DNA of 64,000 nucleotides from Glossina fuscipes (Eukaryota > Arthropoda > Insecta > Diptera > Glossinidae), in the NCBI RefSeq assembly GCF_014805625.2, contig NW_023998457.1, forward strand, positions 1,713,413-1,777,412, read 5' to 3'. Below are positions 23,599 to 36,370 of the stretch, in pieces. The position numbers and the translations under genes are program-made. The notes under the pieces are model-generated. The model did no database searches. It was not told the origin of the DNA and worked only from the letters and a program-made list of their open reading frames with translations. Position 1 is the first letter of the stretch; every line of letters starts with the position of its first letter.

Positions 23599-24712
23599 TT
23601 AGGTGCTTCCATGCGTTTTGATAATCTTTTACTTCAACAAGACATTTATTGAGAAAAACTGGTATAATATATATTAATCAAAATATTTTCCAAAGTTGTC
23701 TACAACTTTTCCCCATCTGTGGGGAAGCGTGCCGACACCGTCTCCAACGAAAGATATTGATTGGATCACCACATCATCGACCCATTTCGGCATTTCGAAC
23801 CACGTTGCTTCAATCTGAACAAGAGGTAATCAGAAGGGACTATATCTGGTGAGAACGCTGGATGTGGCAGAGCTTCCCTATCGAGTTGCAAAAATGTATC
23901 CTTGCAACGTTTGGCCGAGCGTTGTCACGCAAGAGGATGATTTTGCGTCTGTTAACCACAATGGGTGGTCTTTTTTACAACAATGCATTGTTCAATTTGT
24001 TTAATTAACGTCGGCAGACATTCGAAGCAACAGTTTCAGCTGTTCTTAGCGCATCGTAATACATTACACGTTGCTAATCCCACTATATGCAGAGCAAAAC
24101 TTTAAGGCTATGAACACTCCTCTTCGGTGTCAATACGGGTGGGCCCCCTGGATCCAATTTTCATTGCCACAAAGTACTCTTCTTTTTTTTTGCCTGATGG
24201 GCAATGATGTTGCTCGATGTTGAAGCGGTTCGAAATAGCAATTCGGTTGATAGCCGTTTGCCATCTTTTGGATCTTTTTCATCGCACGTAGACGTGCTAA
24301 CTTCCTGGAAGTCGGAAGTTGATTAAGAGCTTCCACTGCGTTTTCTTCCAATAAGCCTTGTAAATCATTGTCTTCCAAGTCCACTGGTCCTCCAGGTCGT
24401 GCTTTGACATTGACATCAAAATTACCACTTTTAAGCCACTTTGAAACCAAGACCGACAATTGATTTATGGGCGTATGGGGATATATGATGGTTGGAGCAG
24501 GATCACCATAAGCTTCTAAAAGTGTTTGAATGGTGAAAATGCAATTTTGACCTTCCCATTATCAACGTCTGCGTCCAATAATACTAAATAGAAAATGGAA
24601 AACTGTTGTTCTCTGTATGGAAAGGTCAAAATCGTTCAATTTAATATTTCGCATTATTTTATCATTTTTACCAATAGATGTCGCTGATCGAAATACGCGG
24701 AAACATCTATTA
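23599..24712 (-). mobile_element. Decayed mariner-family transposon (copy 1 of a family shared with 54560-55675)
   Basis: On the - strand the N-terminal DNA-binding region is readable (SKWLKSGNFDVNVKARPGG near 24420, then ARLRAMKKIQKMANGYQPN). It is followed by the first catalytic block, degraded to GNENW, then VVNRRKIILLRDNARPNVAR near 23910-23960, which holds the second catalytic Asp. The C-terminal end WGKVVDNFGKYFD with a stop lies near 23700. Several frameshifts and stops separate these parts. The ends look like inverted repeats: TTATTAGGTGCTTCC from about 23597 on the + strand, and TTAATAGATGTTTCC read on the - strand from 24712. About 1.1 kb long, so close to full length for mariner but inactive. 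Confidence 0.85.
24130..24459 (-). pseudogene. Mariner transposase remnant, N-terminal half
   Basis: This is the longest surviving open frame (109 codons) of the 23599-24712 element. It covers the end of the first helix-turn-helix (WLKSGNFDV), the linker (ARPGGPVDLEDNDLQGLLEE), the second helix-turn-helix (TSRKLARLRAMKKIQK) and the start of the catalytic domain (CGNENWIQ). In active mariners the last motif is TGDEKW with the first catalytic Asp; here the Asp is replaced by Asn. The protein cannot be functional. Confidence 0.8.
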
Positions 24713-26744
24713 ATCAATTAAAGCATTTGAAATCTAAGATGTCTGTAAAGAAAGTTAGCGAGCAATTGATATAAAAATACCACCAAAGATTTCTGAGAGT
24801 TTCAAAACAGTTGATCTTTTAAAAGTGATGTTCTTTCCCGTGGAATATAGAATTTTTAAATTCTCGATAGTCTTTTCGCCTACCGGGCATAAACTTTTTG
24901 AGATGGCAAAGCATTTCTCCGTCGTTTCGAAACCCAAAAAGGTAAAATCCATAGGAAAGTACACGTTTACCCTTTCGATTTTCGAAACATAACTAATCGT
25001 ATACAACCCGGATTTCTAAAAATATGTCGCATCTCTTATACATAGGCGCAATATATTATCGGTATAAATGGACCAATTCAATCAAATAGTGGCCTTTTAA
25101 GCGTTCCATGCCGTACCCTTAGGGGTCTAAATAGTTTTACATTATATTGGGTGTTCTATATGTGTTTTTACGTTAGAGTTTTAAAATATTTCTAATATCA
25201 AATTTCGATAAAAAGTTCATTATTATTATTTAAATATTCATTTTTAATCCTCTTCATTTAAATGAGCCTAAGAAACAAATATTGTTAGGTTTGTATTAAG
25301 AGTTTAATGTGTCCCATCGAAAATGTAGTGAAGAATTGCCTTAAAAAATGCCTATAAACACCACGTTCGGTTGGATTTTGTAATTTATCTGAAATTTCTC
25401 AAAATTATTTTCAATACGATTTCCAATAGAATAAATCTATAAATCGATCACGTAAAGCTTAAGTAGTATATAAATATTTGTACATACGAGTATTACATGC
25501 AAAATTTGTTATAGATTTACTTTTATGCCTTTGTTTTTTTCTTTTTTTTGTTTTTTTTTTGTTATTTTGTAGATAGTAAAGTGAGAATTTTTTGTATTAC
25601 ATATTATTTAAAAAAAAAAAAAAAAAAAAAAACAATTAACGAAAATCTAATGTAATAAAATGTGAAACTATGCCAAATAACAAATTCCATGCATTTTAAT
25701 TTTGTGATCATAAATAAATTTCGCTAAAGAGCGCTAAGAATCTTACCCTAAGGTAAACGTCTTTTCAGTTTTTTAAATGTATTAAATATATTCTTACATA
25801 TAGTCTTATGTGTAGTCTATATACTCTTAAATATCTTCTTAGCAATAATCAAGACTTCCATACCACATACTTCCAACACCATATTAGCAATGATGAGTTT
25901 CGTGAATTGTTAAGTTTTCTTCCTAACTCCATTTGAAATTAGGTTCGTGTCGTTGAATTGTGATTTTTAGGATAGTCTAGGTTTTATTTACAAAATTAGG
26001 AAATGTATTTACAAATTATTTACAGGAACTTATATTTACAAGCCTATAATTCTCGTTCTGATCCGGTTCATTCGACTAATGCAATTCAACTCCCTTGACT
26101 CGACTTTGACGATTCATTTTTGGACTAACTCGATTCACATTTCGGCTCGTTTACGATTTTTTATCGACTGATTCTGCGTTCCGCAAATATTCTCCTTATA
26201 GACTCTTGTACAAGCATTTTGCCGTTTTTCCGCTAAATTTCTGCATTTGTAGTTAATCTTTGCGGCAGTCGCCAGCTGCATGTCGCAGGTAATGCGCCAT
26301 GAATACGTACTTCGTTTTCTCCTTCTTTACAATTGAATTTCTTAAAAAATCGAATAATTTTCATGACGACTCAAATTATTGTATATGGCTTTTTTGTAAC
26401 AATGTACGTAACGAGACATGGGGTTTTGAACACACTCGAGCCCTTAACGTGAACTATGCGAGAAGAATTTAGAGCCTTGTACTTGAATCCTTTTTTTTAG
26501 CACGGTCAACCAATTACACGACAATGATTTTAATAGTAAAGAATAAGAGGAGTGCCACTTGGGTGCTTAGAGTTGACGCACCAAATCTCAGTTGCTGAAA
26601 AATTATAAAAGTCAACCTTCCTTAACCGTATGAGTCTTTGAAGTTCCCTTTGAACTTAAGTTCTTTGGTTATTTCACAATGCATTTCTTAAAAAGGTTTT
26701 GAAGGTTCGGAATCATTTTCTTCTTCAAGCGTGAATGTTTTCTT

Positions 26745-26855
26745 GTGTTCAGCGTAAAGGACCAAGGCCAAAAAAGAACGCTATTAAAAAATGATTTGGA
26801 TCGGACCACTTTTCCACTTCTCTCTTATATAACGCTTTGTTTTGAAAAAGTGCGA
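26745..26855 (+). repeat. Dispersed repeat family A, fragment
   Basis: Only the 3' half remains: GGCCAAAAAAGAACGCTATT, then ATTTGGATCGGACCACTTTT and ATATAACGC. Confidence 0.55.
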
Positions 26856-28571
26856 CTGCGCATATTGATAGTTAGGAAGAATTACTGTTCTTGGGGATAA
26901 GGAAACTGATATGATGGTTGACACCACACGTTTTTGGTCTGAAATTAATATTGCAGTTGTGGATGAGGGTCCTTTTTAAAAGAAAAGTACCACCACTCTC
27001 AACCAAGTAGCCAAATAGATAGCAGTCGTGATTATTTAGTCAATGTTCACGAGTTGAAGCCTCAGTACAACAGAGCACTGTCCCATGGGCGTAGCTACAA
27101 TAAATGCTTAATCGGCGAAGACATTGCTTAAATATCGGCTCAACTCCGGGCACTCTCTTCTCGTATCTTTCTTTTGATCCACTTGTTTTTGCTTGTCACC
27201 GCGGTACAAGTGTAGCGCTTATCTTCTGAATAACTGGGCAGATTAGAAGAAAAAAAAAACAAACACACCTGAAAAATTGTAGACGATATTCCTTCGATAT
27301 GATCATGTATCATGTAGTATCATGTGTGATACTTTATCATAACGTAAACATATCCTGTCGTCATGATTAATTAATTCACCAAATTCGAAACCAATTCCAA
27401 TCCAATCTGTGGTACATAACAAAATATATTACGACAAGATTCTTTATACGCAAAACATGTCCAAAAAACCCCTCTCCTTATTTTCCATTTGTGACCTTAT
27501 CTTGTTAATAGCCTCACTCCTATACCAGTAAATAGAAAAATTCTTCTAAGAGCATCGACATGTTGCTTCCCTATGATCCTTAAAAAAAACGAACAAAGTT
27601 CTGCAAAACCTAAGGCATATCTCTTCTAAATCAATGCCGATCCAAGCTATTTTAATGTTCAATTCTTGCAAAATATTTCCTGAAGCATAAATAATACCCA
27701 ATGTTTCTAATTCTAATAATATAATATTTCGATATAAAAAAAGCTATATACAGGATGATATTTCAGGCATTAAGCCCAAGAACGTTCGCATATAGGGATC
27801 ATATGCTTCATATAATTTGCTTTTTAACAATTCGGAAGACTTGCTTTCTTGATTATCAAAATCAAAATTCGCAACCTAGCAACCTAGCTTATCCATTTTC
27901 AGAAGGGATTAAGCTATTGAAACAAAATCCTTAATGACCTTTTTGAAAGAGGAGGTAAAAAGAAGAAAACTTTGAGCATATCGGGTACTGAAAAAAATTT
28001 TACATCTGGTGATGGTCTGAGTTACTGACAATAAACAAAATGTATGCCAAAGTATAGCACCCACCTACATGGCTGTGCCAAACAAAGTAAGCGATTGATC
28101 GGCTGAATTATTGAATAAGAGATTCTGATCAGTCAGGTCGTACCGATTTTTTTATTAGCAAATTCGTTGCATGGTCGGGATTTCAATCTATAAAACTTAC
28201 GCTTGTGAAAAGTTACAATAAATGAAACTGCGAAAATGACAAAAAAAAAAAACATTTAGTTTGACAAAAATCGCTGTTTGGCTTTTTTTTTGCTAAATAC
28301 TTTTTATGGAGCATCATGAGCCGCATAAAAGGAATCGCTTGTTAAAAGCTCAAAACTCTCAATTCATATATACTAACGAACGTATTCTCGCAAAAAACGT
28401 TAATATAAATATTACATTTTTTTTAAAAGGCATAATTTTCATAATATTTCTTAATTAAGAGATTTCATGACCTTGCATTATATAAAAAGAAAATAATGTC
28501 AGCGAATAAAATGTAAATAAAGTTTTAATGAGTATGAAAAATACGTTGACCTCAGTTGATTTTCTCTTTTA

Positions 28572-28573
<2 letters not shown>

Positions 28574-28604
<31 letters not shown>

Positions 28605-28626
28605 TACACACACACATTTACACACG
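28574..28626. repeat. (CA)n microsatellite
   Basis: Mostly CA dinucleotides, interrupted by two CATACA steps and a TTTA. Confidence 0.95.
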
Positions 28627-29224
28627 CTTATATATATTTATTTTTTTATATATAATTTAATGAATAGTTACATCCTTTAAGGAACAAAAAAAAAAAAAAA
28701 AAAATTTATTTATCAAATGTGCGCATTTCATAAGATATAATACAATTGCAAAGGATTTTTTATTTTGTATTCTTTTTTTTTTTTTTTATTATTATTTTAT
28801 TCGAAAATGAGACATTTTATTTACACATTAAAAACATTTACATATGAATAGAGTTTTATAAAAGTTTCTTTTCTATTATATCTATTCATCATAGAATGAA
28901 GTATACTAAATGCGTCATCTCGTTTGTAACATAGGAGAAATAGTGCGTCTATATGTGAAGCATAGCCCATATGCACTCTGAGTTTGACTTTCTTCATCAG
29001 AATGTCGTTGCTTTAAATGAAAATCTCCAATTGACTAATGGATGGGTAGATTTACGATTTGCAGATCATTTTGGAAAATTTATTTCAAAATGGAACTGGA
29101 TTAGGTTAAAAGCTAAACCAAACAAAACATATCCTCTTCAAGGATTAAATGAAAATAAGAAAACACATTATAGTGAGCCAGGGCGCATTATTAAGCACCA
29201 TGCATCACCCTAGTCATTCATATG

Positions 29225-29510
29225 ACGACTTCTCAAATTAGCCGTTCTATGGGAAACGGTCGAAAAAGCGTTTCTTTCCGAAATACAATACAATAGCATT
29301 CGTCTTGGGTCCAAAACATGTCAGCGTAACAAATTTGATTAAACCATGCCAAAAATGTGGCCTGTAGGTTGAAAACCAGACGTACCGATGGACATGGCAT
29401 AAAAATCAGATCAGAAAGTGATTCTGAGTCAGTATAATAAAATGTGAGCCTATTTCAGGTTTTTCTAGGTGTTGCGCAAATACTTAACATACGCTTCTAC
29501 CACAATAAGT
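29225..29510 (-). repeat. Dispersed repeat family A, copy
   Basis: On the + strand it has GGGAAACGGTCGAAAAAGCG, ATAGCATTCGTCTTGGGTCC, AAAATGTGGCCTGTAGGTTG and GACGTACCGATGGACATGGC. Confidence 0.6.
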
Positions 29511-30379
29511 GGCATAAAAACAGAATTTTTTGCCCTATTGGACTAAAGCGGCATTATATAAAATTCCAACAATGTCAGGGACCGGTTGAATTCGATGGAA
29601 GGCTTTATGTGCACGATCAAAATGAAAAACAATTTTCTTATGGAGCATAAAGGTTTTATTGAGCTATATATTTATGCTTATAAATAGTTGAACACGAAAA
29701 ATTTCAAGGTTATTTGGTAGTTTGTAATATTTAAAGCATTTATTTTATCATCATCAACTCCAATTGGCCCTTCAAAAAGTGAGGCATCTTCAATATGAAA
29801 ATTGCGTGAGAGAAATTTTGAAAAATCAGTTTCCACATTACTCATCTCAGTATATTTTTTCAATAAACATCTAACACTAGTTTCTCCCTTGAGCAGCATT
29901 TTCACCTTTTCGATAACAAGAACGGTACAATATGCCGAAAATGTTGCCTTCGAATTTCCATGTCTGATCGGACATTACACAAAAGCTAATGCGCAGGATT
30001 CGGGACATTTTTCCACGAACAAATCATCCTACATCAACTGTCTAAATGCCAATATGCCCGAAGTGAGAAGTTTGCTATGAAAAATACAATTAAGTCCCCC
30101 TTTTGAAAAAAGAACGAAATCACTCTTTTATGTCTCTGTTTGATTCGTTTGCTTTAGTTTTTTTTTCTTTCTTTTAGGAATGTGGTAGGTTTTCATATTA
30201 CAATCGCTCTTCGTAGCAAAGTAACCAGCAGGGCAAGTGTATGATGCTTCGTGCGACTCTTTGATGTTTATTTCCTGGAATCGTAAGCTTCGCCGCAAAC
30301 TACTGTTATAGATATCGTTTTAATGCTTCTTTCGAAAAATTTGCCGTGTTTATATATAATCTGCAACGATCGGAATATT

Positions 30380-30545
30380 TTCCAGATCGAAGGGTGATTG
30401 ACGGTCCTATTGCAGGAAACAGCCACTCATTAACGTTCTGAAGTAATAATAGGGATTATTTTTCAGATCGAAGCGTGATTAATAGTCCTCTTGGAAGAGA
30501 GAGCCAACCATCAACGTTCTGAGAGGAGTACTTACCTGTCCGCTT
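30380..30545. repeat. Tandem duplication, two copies of 81 bp
   Basis: CAGATCGAAGGGTGATTGAC at 30383 recurs as CAGATCGAAGCGTGATTAAT at 30464. Each is followed by AGTCCT or GGTCCT, a GGAAACAGCCA or GAGAGAGCCAA block, and TCAACGTTCTGA or TTAACGTTCTGA. Confidence 0.8.
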
Positions 30546-31153
30546 GACAATTAAAAGAAAGGTGTGCGGTCGCGCGCGAATTTTATAGCTATCGATTGAC
30601 CACGCTTTCTATGCCTTATGAAGCTGGTAACACATATCTGAGAGATTTGAGAGAAAGCTATCTAGCAGTGAATCTCCAACTTATAATGCTGTGTTATAAT
30701 GAACGTAAAGCTTAATGGTTAGCATGTCTCTTGACATTTATATATCGCTGCTATCAAGGGCGTTTAGGAAAATTCCCATCACGTGAACGGCAGAAACCGG
30801 TTCTTAATACCTATACCGTTCTCTGCAATGAGCAGTTGTGAAGCGAACTTGTTGCTTGGGTTCCAGTAAATTATAGTGAATAGCGAAAAATCAGGCAAAC
30901 TTCACACGTGAAATGTCTGCAGAAAATTATAAAAATACATTTTTTTTTTGTTTTGGTTTGCTTTGGTTAGCTCTGTTGACGTAACCACTAGGGTAATAAG
31001 TTTTGATTCTTTGTTGTTCTTTTGCGTTAATTTTTTTTGATTTTATTGAGCTTATTGGTTATTTAATTTACCTTCGTAAACTTTGAGGTTAGATTCTCTT
31101 TCTTTTTAATTTAATGCTTATTGATTGTGAATTTTTCTTCAATTCTGCCTTAG

Positions 31154-31528
31154 GTGAGCTATGCGCTGAAATTGGTTGCTTTCGTTAACGACCCCGTAAA
31201 AAGTGCAAATAATTGTAAATATTTCGAGTTAGCCAATATTGAGCGTAAGCCCAATCCCGACTACTATCAAATCACAGATGCAGTTGATTGGAAATTTAAT
31301 TACAGAGATACCGAAGAAAATTTTCTGTGTCACTTCTACCAAGATCGTTCGTTTCTGATAAACTTTTCATTTTGTAGTCTCGCGATGCGGTCGAAGCAAA
31401 TTGTTTTTCTTTCCTTCTTAAGCACGAAGATGGATAAATATTGCCGTATTACCTCGGCACAAATTTCTACTTTAGGTCTGGCATTCCATATATTTAATGA
31501 AAGTGTCAATGGAACAAAAAGACTATAA
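31154..31528 (+). other. Unassigned 124-codon open frame after an acceptor-like site
   Basis: A T-rich tract and CCTTAG precede GTGAGCTATGCGCTG. The frame encodes SYALKLVAFVNDPVKSANN, KYFELANIERKPNPDYYQIT and DAVDWKFNYRDTEENFLCHF before a Phe/Leu-rich end. The first 60 residues look protein-like, but I recognise no family. It could be a remnant exon. There is no clear donor. Confidence 0.22.
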
Positions 31529-32310
31529 ATGACGTCTAACCGAGTTTAAGTACCAAATAATGCTTGGGTGAAGGAACCGTAATAGGTAGGGCTATCAATA
31601 TGTGAAGGTGAAAATTTTATTTTCTTTAATATCTTTTTTATTACTCATTTATTAAATAATTAAATTCTTAATAAAAATATTGAAACAATATTTCCTTACA
31701 AATATAAAAATATAATCTTCCCTTCTTAGTCTAAAATTAAAATAATAATAATAATAATAATCTTCCCTAATAATCTACAAGATATCAAGTATCAATTTTC
31801 ATTAATGCGATGCAATTTCATTATAGAAATATGCATTTTCTTAATAAGTAATTGAAATACAAAGGGTTTAGTGACAAGCAGATTATTATATATATATTTA
31901 ATTTCTTCAATTGATTTCTCAATATTTTTTTAAATAAAATTTTTTCCATTGAATTGATGTCAAAGAAATTCGTTGGAAATTTATTCAAGGATTTCGTATG
32001 ACATTAATAATGGCATCTGCACAGAATTTGTAAAACTTGCAACATTTTGCCATAAGTTTTTCTTTGCATCCCCAAAGCACTTGTAATTAATTTCATTCTT
32101 TATATAGTATTTAATAAAAATTATTTATTAAATAAATTTATTTATTTCATAAATTCGTTAGCAAAAATTTACAACAGTTTGAAACTGATCTTTAATTTCA
32201 AAGCCAAAGGACTGAAGAACCGGAAATCTCTGTTAGACGTCAGCCGCACTTGAGTCAACTTCACGAAGGAACGAAAAACTTTTAATAACAATATTCTATC
32301 TTTTTGCTCG

Positions 32311-32990
32311 AGGTAAGCTTTACAGCTTCGAAGATCGCCTAGTAATACTTCGAAGAAACAAAATCTCGCCGCTGTTTCAGATGTAAATTTTTAAATTGCT
32401 TCGAATATTGCTGGTTACCACGTGGGACGGGAAAAATCTTGCCTCTTTGTCACGGAAGAGGCTTTACAGCCTACTAAGACTGCGGACAAACGAAATATTG
32501 CCTTCCCTCTCTCTCTCCCTCTCACTGGCTTAGGGGAAACCTTACAGCTACGAAGATTGCTCATTGATATTTCGGAGAAAGAAAATCTTGCCTCTGCGTC
32601 ACGGGATAAGCTTTACAGATATGAAGATTGCTTCTTACGACTTCGGACGAAATTAAATCTTGGCTCGTGAAAAACTTTACAACTTCGAAGACTGTTCGGT
32701 AAGACTTCGGCCAAACAGAAGCTTGGCTCTGTGTCGGGGCTAAGTTTCACAGCTTTAAAAACCAGTTGTTCAAGCATTGGACATATAAGACCCCGACTCA
32801 ATGGCGGGGTAAGTTTTATATCTTTGAACATTGCCGTCTAGCACATGGAACAGAAAACATCTTGCCAGAGTGTCGGGGGTAAATTTTACAGTTTTGAATA
32901 ATGCCCACTAAGACTTCGGACAAAAAAAATCTTGTCCCCATATCGGTGAGTAGCTTTAAGGCTTTGGATATTACTTGTCGAAGCTTCTGA
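32311..32990. repeat. Degenerate minisatellite, about nine units of 70 bp
   Basis: The consensus unit runs GGTAAGCTTTACAG, TTCGAAGATTGC, AAGACTTCGGACAAA, AAATCTTGCC and TCTGTGTCGGG. Units begin near 32312, 32379, 32455, 32533, 32608, 32670, 32740, 32810 and 32878, with a worn last one from about 32948. Two CTCTCTCTCCCTCTC bases blocks near 32507-32523 disturb one unit. Open frames across it (32422-32670 and 32613-32831) follow the repeat and do not look like a real gene. Confidence 0.85.
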
Positions 32991-33539
32991 CTTCACCAAA
33001 TAAGCTGAGGTCTTATAAAAAAGATTTCTTTTCTTTATTGCCTTAGTCTGCACCCGGAATCTTGGATTGGCTTAAATTCACTTTCGATTTTACCTTTCAA
33101 AAATTATTCGCTTATTCTTGCCCGATCTTTATTATCACTTGTAACCTATTAAATTGCGCATGCGTGCACTTACTCGATTGATAAGGCCTTACTTATCTAT
33201 AAGAACCATATAAGAACATTTTCTAATATGTCTTCTCTATGCTTGATTCAGAGGATGAAATTGACTACAATTGCTCTGCACTGTTCGAAGACTGTCGTTA
33301 CTTCCCATTCGAAGTCGGACCAGGTTTGAATTTGTATGAAGTTAGTTTAGAAGTTTTATGTGTAATAGCTTACTAATAATGTGGTGGAGTGTCCTTCAAC
33401 ATCAACACGAGCACCGGCTTTGCTACGATAGAAATTGAAGAAATCAGACCCGATTACCTTTATTTACTAGTGATCGCCTTGCTTTAGTCGTACCATGTTT
33501 TTCTATAGGAAAAAAGAAGTTATACATCCTACACCATTT

Positions 33540-33850
33540 GTTAAGTTCGTGCATACGTAAGCAATACACAGCAGAACTTGGAGTAGACCCACTTTTTATT
33601 ATACCGATTTACACAAGAATCATTTTCTGAATCGATCTAAGCTTGTCTGTCCGCCTGTCCGTTTTATTTTCTTGTATCCAAACCTCTAGTCGGCAACTTT
33701 TGTCATATTTTGATGAAATTTGTTATAACGACACGTTTTGGCCCACAAACCTATGCAAAATGTTTTCGGACCATTTTTTTGAACCCTTGCCCTATACGAC
33801 AACTTTCCTGTACAAAAAGGCTTAAGCTTTCTAAGTGAAAGTATAAACGT
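33540..33850 (+). repeat. Dispersed repeat family A, copy
   Basis: The motifs are CGATCTAAGCTTGTCTGTCC, GCCTGTCCG, CATATTTTGATGAAATTTG and TTTTGGCCCACAAACCTATG, preceded by TGGAGTAGACCCACTTTTTA. The overlapping 60-codon frame is not a gene. Confidence 0.65.
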
Positions 33851-35082
33851 GTTATAGGTAAAGCAACACCATGTAGATTAATAATCACAAATAACGCCCT
33901 TTATAGCAAGCTATAGGACGTTACATGTTCAGGAATGCAGAAAATGTTAACTAAGATATGTGACAAGGAAGACCAAGAGAAAATCCACTGGCTTAGCGGT
34001 TAGTTGCCTGTTAATAAGCGAGTAAAACGGCCAGCACTGTCATTGATTTGCAAAAACCAATGGTAGAGCGTACCACAGTTTGATAGCATGCATATATAAG
34101 AAGCGTCTTTTCGGTAAGAGGCTATAGCGTCTTCATGCCCCTATTGGTGGCTGCGAATCTCAGCTGCTCATATAAGCATCCTAAAGGCTGCCTAGCGAAA
34201 CTAATTTCAAATAGCAGTATCAGGACTTTCTACTGGAGCAAATTTTCAATAGTGGCAGTCAGGAATTGAACTGTAGGGTATTTAATGATTTATAGTGTTT
34301 TCATTTCTAATTTAATAACAATTCTAGCGACCTATATCGGTTAAATTTGTTACAAAAATTCATTAAAATTGAGTAAAAATTCACGCTTCCAGTTAAATTA
34401 TGTTTAAAGGCACGTACGTATGCAGCTTTTTTTAAATCATTTTACCTAAATATTTATTTATCGGAAGAGCACGCAATAACTTGTATATTTATGTAACGAT
34501 GTAGATGCAGGTGCTTTGCAGGTACATACTTTTCTACTATTCCTGTTTATTTATAATTTCCTATTTAATGCTGAAATATGTAACGTATATGTATGTATGC
34601 AAATGAATATGTTTCTGTTGCTGCTGCTTCGGTTTTGCTCTTTTTTTAATTTTTTTTTTCCTTTTTTTTTCCCTGCAATGACAACATTTGTGTATATTGC
34701 AGTTGATAGCGTTATCAGGAGGCATTCACAAATGGCAGCATATAGATGGATATATCTCTCTTGTATGTTTGCTTGTTGCATTATATCGTAAGGCAAGTCC
34801 ATATTACGAGTTATTTCTAAATAGCTTTCACAAACATACATATGTTGAGAATATAACTCTTTACTTGATATTAAGATATTTTACTGCTATGCTTATATAA
34901 TTATATGTATACGCATTTATGTCTTTAAATAGAAATTCAACGGATGTTATGTCAAGTATGTAACGGAATGCATATGACATTAAAATAGCAACGTTTATAT
35001 AATTTAATATTTTAACTTTTACCAACTATGCAATTGTGCGCAGACATATATCTATATACATATATCCATGCACACGTATATA

Positions 35083-35112
35083 TATATACACATATATATA
35101 TATATATATATT
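35083..35112. repeat. (TA)n microsatellite
   Basis: TA repeats with a short CACA interruption, in a longer stretch rich in TATG and CATA words (35040-35270). Open frames rich in Ile and Tyr on both strands come from this. Confidence 0.9.
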
Positions 35113-35739
35113 TGTATGTATGCATTCAGCATCAATGTATAGTTTATCATATAAAAGGCTCCTTTCAATTCCTTTTTCTATTCGCATCATATGCAAAAAA
35201 AAAAAATAAATAAAAATAAATAAATGAATAAAAAAAAAATTGAACATATACATATGTATATATATTGGGTTTTTGTGGTATTGTATTTATTTAATAACAC
35301 ATAACATACGAGCTTGTCATCACACATATTAACTCAGAGCTCGTTTATTGAAATATTTTTTACTCAAGTATCATACATTTTACGAAATTAAAAGAATTCC
35401 TTTGGGTTGAATTACTTATTTATATGGGAGAAAAAAAAATAAAGGGACAAAAAGATAGCTGCTATCGGTGGAACAGGGGGCGGGGATGTTTTTCAAAATC
35501 GAATCTTTATGCAAATGCATCGTGGAGTTGTAACAGCGGGGAATTCTCTATACTGCAAAATATTTTTCGTTGAATTAATTTCACTTGACTTTAGATGCAT
35601 CTTGGATTCAAACCCGCACTATTGTCTAAACTAAACTAAAATTCTTTCCCATTACAAGAGTGACTCCCACGCAATATTTGCTTCAATTTAAGCTCATTTT
35701 GTAATTTCTTTAGTCCGCTCTGAAAGGCTCTGTTTCTAA

Positions 35740-36370
35740 AACCACTTTTTTATACCCATCACCGAGGGATGAGGAATATATTCAATTTTGTTAAAACGCT
35801 CACAACGCTCAGAATGAAACGTCAGAGACCCCACATATATATATATATTCTTGGATTCTAAGTCGATTTAAGCATATCCGTCTGTTCGTTGGTATGCCTG
35901 TCCATCTGTGCAATGTGTGTTATAAGCATTCTCCAGGTCGTAAAAATGAAGTCATTGACTAAAAATTTAGACAGAAACATAAAATGCTCTAGCATGCATT
36001 GTGATATTGAAAATGGACCACAGTGCCAAGTTAAGGAATCGAAAATTTGTGGTTTAATCATTGCTCCTAAAGTACGGCAGAGAGCAAAGCAGAGAAGCAA
36101 GCTTCGAAAACCCCTTAAGCTATATAAATTCTTGGCTAATTTCAAATTCGGAATACACCTAAGCATGTCTGTCCGTTCATCTGTCCTTCTATCCGTCCAC
36201 GCAACAGTGCAGTCTCGGCGCTTCTCAAAAATGAAGATGTCATCTACAAATGTGTTACACCAACCACACGCCTATGCAACAATAACTGCGCACATATTTG
36301 TTTTGCGTATTTTTTGCTTGTCACTCATCAACTGCAACGCGTACTCCAACACGATAAAGTATGAAAACTA
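35740..36370 (-). repeat. Dispersed repeat family B with a partial family A segment
   Basis: On the + strand it begins TATACCCATCACCGAGGGAT, the inverse of the family B end, followed by TCGATTTAAGCATATCCGTC. A second CATGTCTGTCCGTTCATCTG segment lies near 36165. The 160-codon open frame at 35889-36371 spans both and has no recognisable domain. Its opening, through GTCTGTTCG-type repeats, shows it is repeat-derived. Confidence 0.55.

Larger units (their letters stand above)
24713..29224. other. Non-genic stretch
   Basis: AT-rich sequence with one family A fragment (26745-26855), an A run (25610-25632), a (CA)n tract (28574-28626), and T and A runs near 28684-28790. No gene is supported. Confidence 0.5.

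Noticed and set aside
28574..28626. CRISPR-like or regulatory array
   Set aside because: It is a plain CA dinucleotide tract; no spaced direct repeats with unique spacers exist in the window.
32422..32831. Coding region in the 32.4-32.8 kb open frames
   Set aside because: The frames follow a 70-bp tandem repeat on both strands, which explains their openness.
33240..33374. A 44-codon frame (MLDSEDEIDYNCSALFEDC) as a small gene or exon
   Set aside because: It looks protein-like, but a stop lies just upstream, no strong donor is present, and I recognise no family.
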